A DNA stretch of 6,314 nucleotides from Nitrospira sp. (lineage in GTDB: Bacteria; UBA9089; CG2-30-40-21; SBAY01), in NCBI GenBank assembly GCA_005239945.1, contig SBAY01000140.1, positions 1 through 6,314 of the forward strand, read 5' to 3'. The position numbers and the translations under genes were made by a program. The notes beneath the pieces were generated by a model, which searched no databases, was not told where the DNA came from, and was given only the letters and a program-made list of their open reading frames with translations. Within the stretch, counting starts at the first letter, position 1. Every line of letters begins with the position of its first letter. Below, piece by piece: positions 6,118-6,314 of this stretch.

Positions 6118-6146
6118 ATTTTAACATTGATTAGTAATTTTGTCAA
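6118..6146 (-). promoter_or_regulatory. Sigma70-type promoter of the HD-GYP gene
   Basis: On the minus strand a perfect -35 box TTGACA (6146-6141) is followed by a 17-base spacer and TAAAAT (6123-6118, 5 of 6). The expected start point near 6111 gives a leader of about 24 bases before ATG 6087, just room for the ribosome binding site. No operator-like repeat is obvious around it. Confidence 0.8.
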
Positions 6147-6223
6147 GAGGATTTTGAGTGGGGGGTGCGTGTCCAATTTGTGAGTAACACTTTACTATTT
6201 GAACCGGATTTTACTCTTTATGT

Positions 6224-6239
6224 TGTGCCATATGACACA
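6224..6239. promoter_or_regulatory. CRP/FNR-like palindrome
   Basis: TGTGCCATATGACACA is a 16-base palindrome with one mismatched pair. It has the TGTG-N8-CACA spacing of CRP/FNR-family sites, but lacks the usual A and T next to the half-sites. Its centre lies about 64 bases upstream of the predicted start of the plus-strand promoter at 6261-6289, close to a class I activator position. The regulator identity is inferred only. Confidence 0.35.
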
Positions 6240-6271
6240 TACTATATAATATAGATATTATTGACACATAC
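6233..6271 (+). repeat. TGACACATAC direct repeats flanking an AT palindrome
   Basis: TGACACATAC occurs exactly at 6233-6242 and 6262-6271, 29 bases apart. Between them is the palindrome ATAATAT-AG-ATATTAT (6246-6261). The second copy contains most of the -35 box of the promoter at 6261-6289 and the first overlaps the CRP-like palindrome. The arrangement suggests binding sites for a regulator of the divergent gene outside the window. Confidence 0.5.
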
Positions 6272-6289
6272 CTCCATTATTCGTAGAAT
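6261..6289 (+). promoter_or_regulatory. Sigma70-type promoter pointing out of the window
   Basis: A perfect -35 box TTGACA (6261-6266) is followed by 17 bases and TAGAAT (6284-6289, 5 of 6 consensus). The start point would be near 6296. It is divergent from the HD-GYP promoter, and any gene it serves starts beyond the right edge. Confidence 0.7.
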
Positions 6290-6294
6290 AATGG
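6274..6294. repeat. Perfect 9-bp inverted repeat over the -10 box
   Basis: CCATTATTC (6274-6282) and GAATAATGG (6286-6294) are exact reverse complements around the 3-base spacer GTA. The palindrome covers the whole -10 box of the promoter at 6261-6289, where a repressor would block polymerase. In RNA only its right end would be transcribed, so it is more likely a DNA-level operator than an RNA hairpin. Confidence 0.6.
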
Positions 6295-6314
6295 GCGATT
6301 AGCTGTCTAATAAA

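Overview
The window is about 40% GC with compact gene spacing, strong AGGAGG-type ribosome binding sites and sigma70-like promoters. It looks like bacterial chromosome. A signal peptide without a lipobox on a SurA-like periplasmic chaperone, together with nucleotide-sugar genes of the UDP-ManNAc/ManNAc3NAcA type, suggests a diderm (Gram-negative-type) cell envelope. The degenerate heptamer-repeat palindromes between genes would fit an uncultured environmental lineage. No marker gene fixes the phylum, so I do not name one.

Layout, left to right. Positions 1-442 hold no intact gene. They contain a near-consensus promoter (110-138) with an inverted repeat just upstream, and a short frame (143-283) whose first 18 codons read like the start of diaminopimelate epimerase (DapF) but then diverge and stop. 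After that comes a stretch with an exact 11-base long-range complementarity (258-268 with 375-385) that could be a structured leader RNA. The first intact gene (443-1414) is an exported parvulin-type peptidyl-prolyl isomerase of the SurA/PrsA class. A 194-bp nested palindrome with heptamer-repeat outer arms (1413-1606) fills the next gap.

At 1635-3209 lies a two-enzyme fusion: a Gfo/Idh/MocA NAD-dependent sugar dehydrogenase joined to a left-handed beta-helix N-acetyltransferase, ending in a small Cys4 zinc-ribbon-like tail. Ten bases later follows a non-hydrolysing UDP-GlcNAc 2-epimerase (3220-4278). Together they match three activities of the route to UDP-2,3-diacetamido-2,3-dideoxy-mannuronic acid or a close relative: WbpB/WlbA, WbpD/WlbB and WbpI/WlbD. 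The C6 dehydrogenase and the C3 aminotransferase of that pathway are not in the window. The product would be a precursor for a surface polysaccharide.

A second heptamer-repeat palindrome (4289-4386) separates this operon from a convergent gene on the minus strand (4498-6087). That gene encodes a soluble GAF-GAF-HD-GYP protein with a complete metal-binding and GYP motif set, a likely cyclic-di-GMP phosphodiesterase. It has its own strong promoter (6118-6146, minus strand). At the right edge a divergent promoter (6261-6289, plus strand), decorated with a palindrome over its -10 box, direct repeats and a CRP/FNR-like half-palindrome, points out of the window to an unseen gene.

Two starts were moved. 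The chaperone is taken from the ATG at 443 rather than an upstream GTG at 410. The HD-GYP protein is taken from the ATG at 6087 rather than an upstream TTG at 6099. In both cases a Shine-Dalgarno sequence would otherwise lie inside the coding region.
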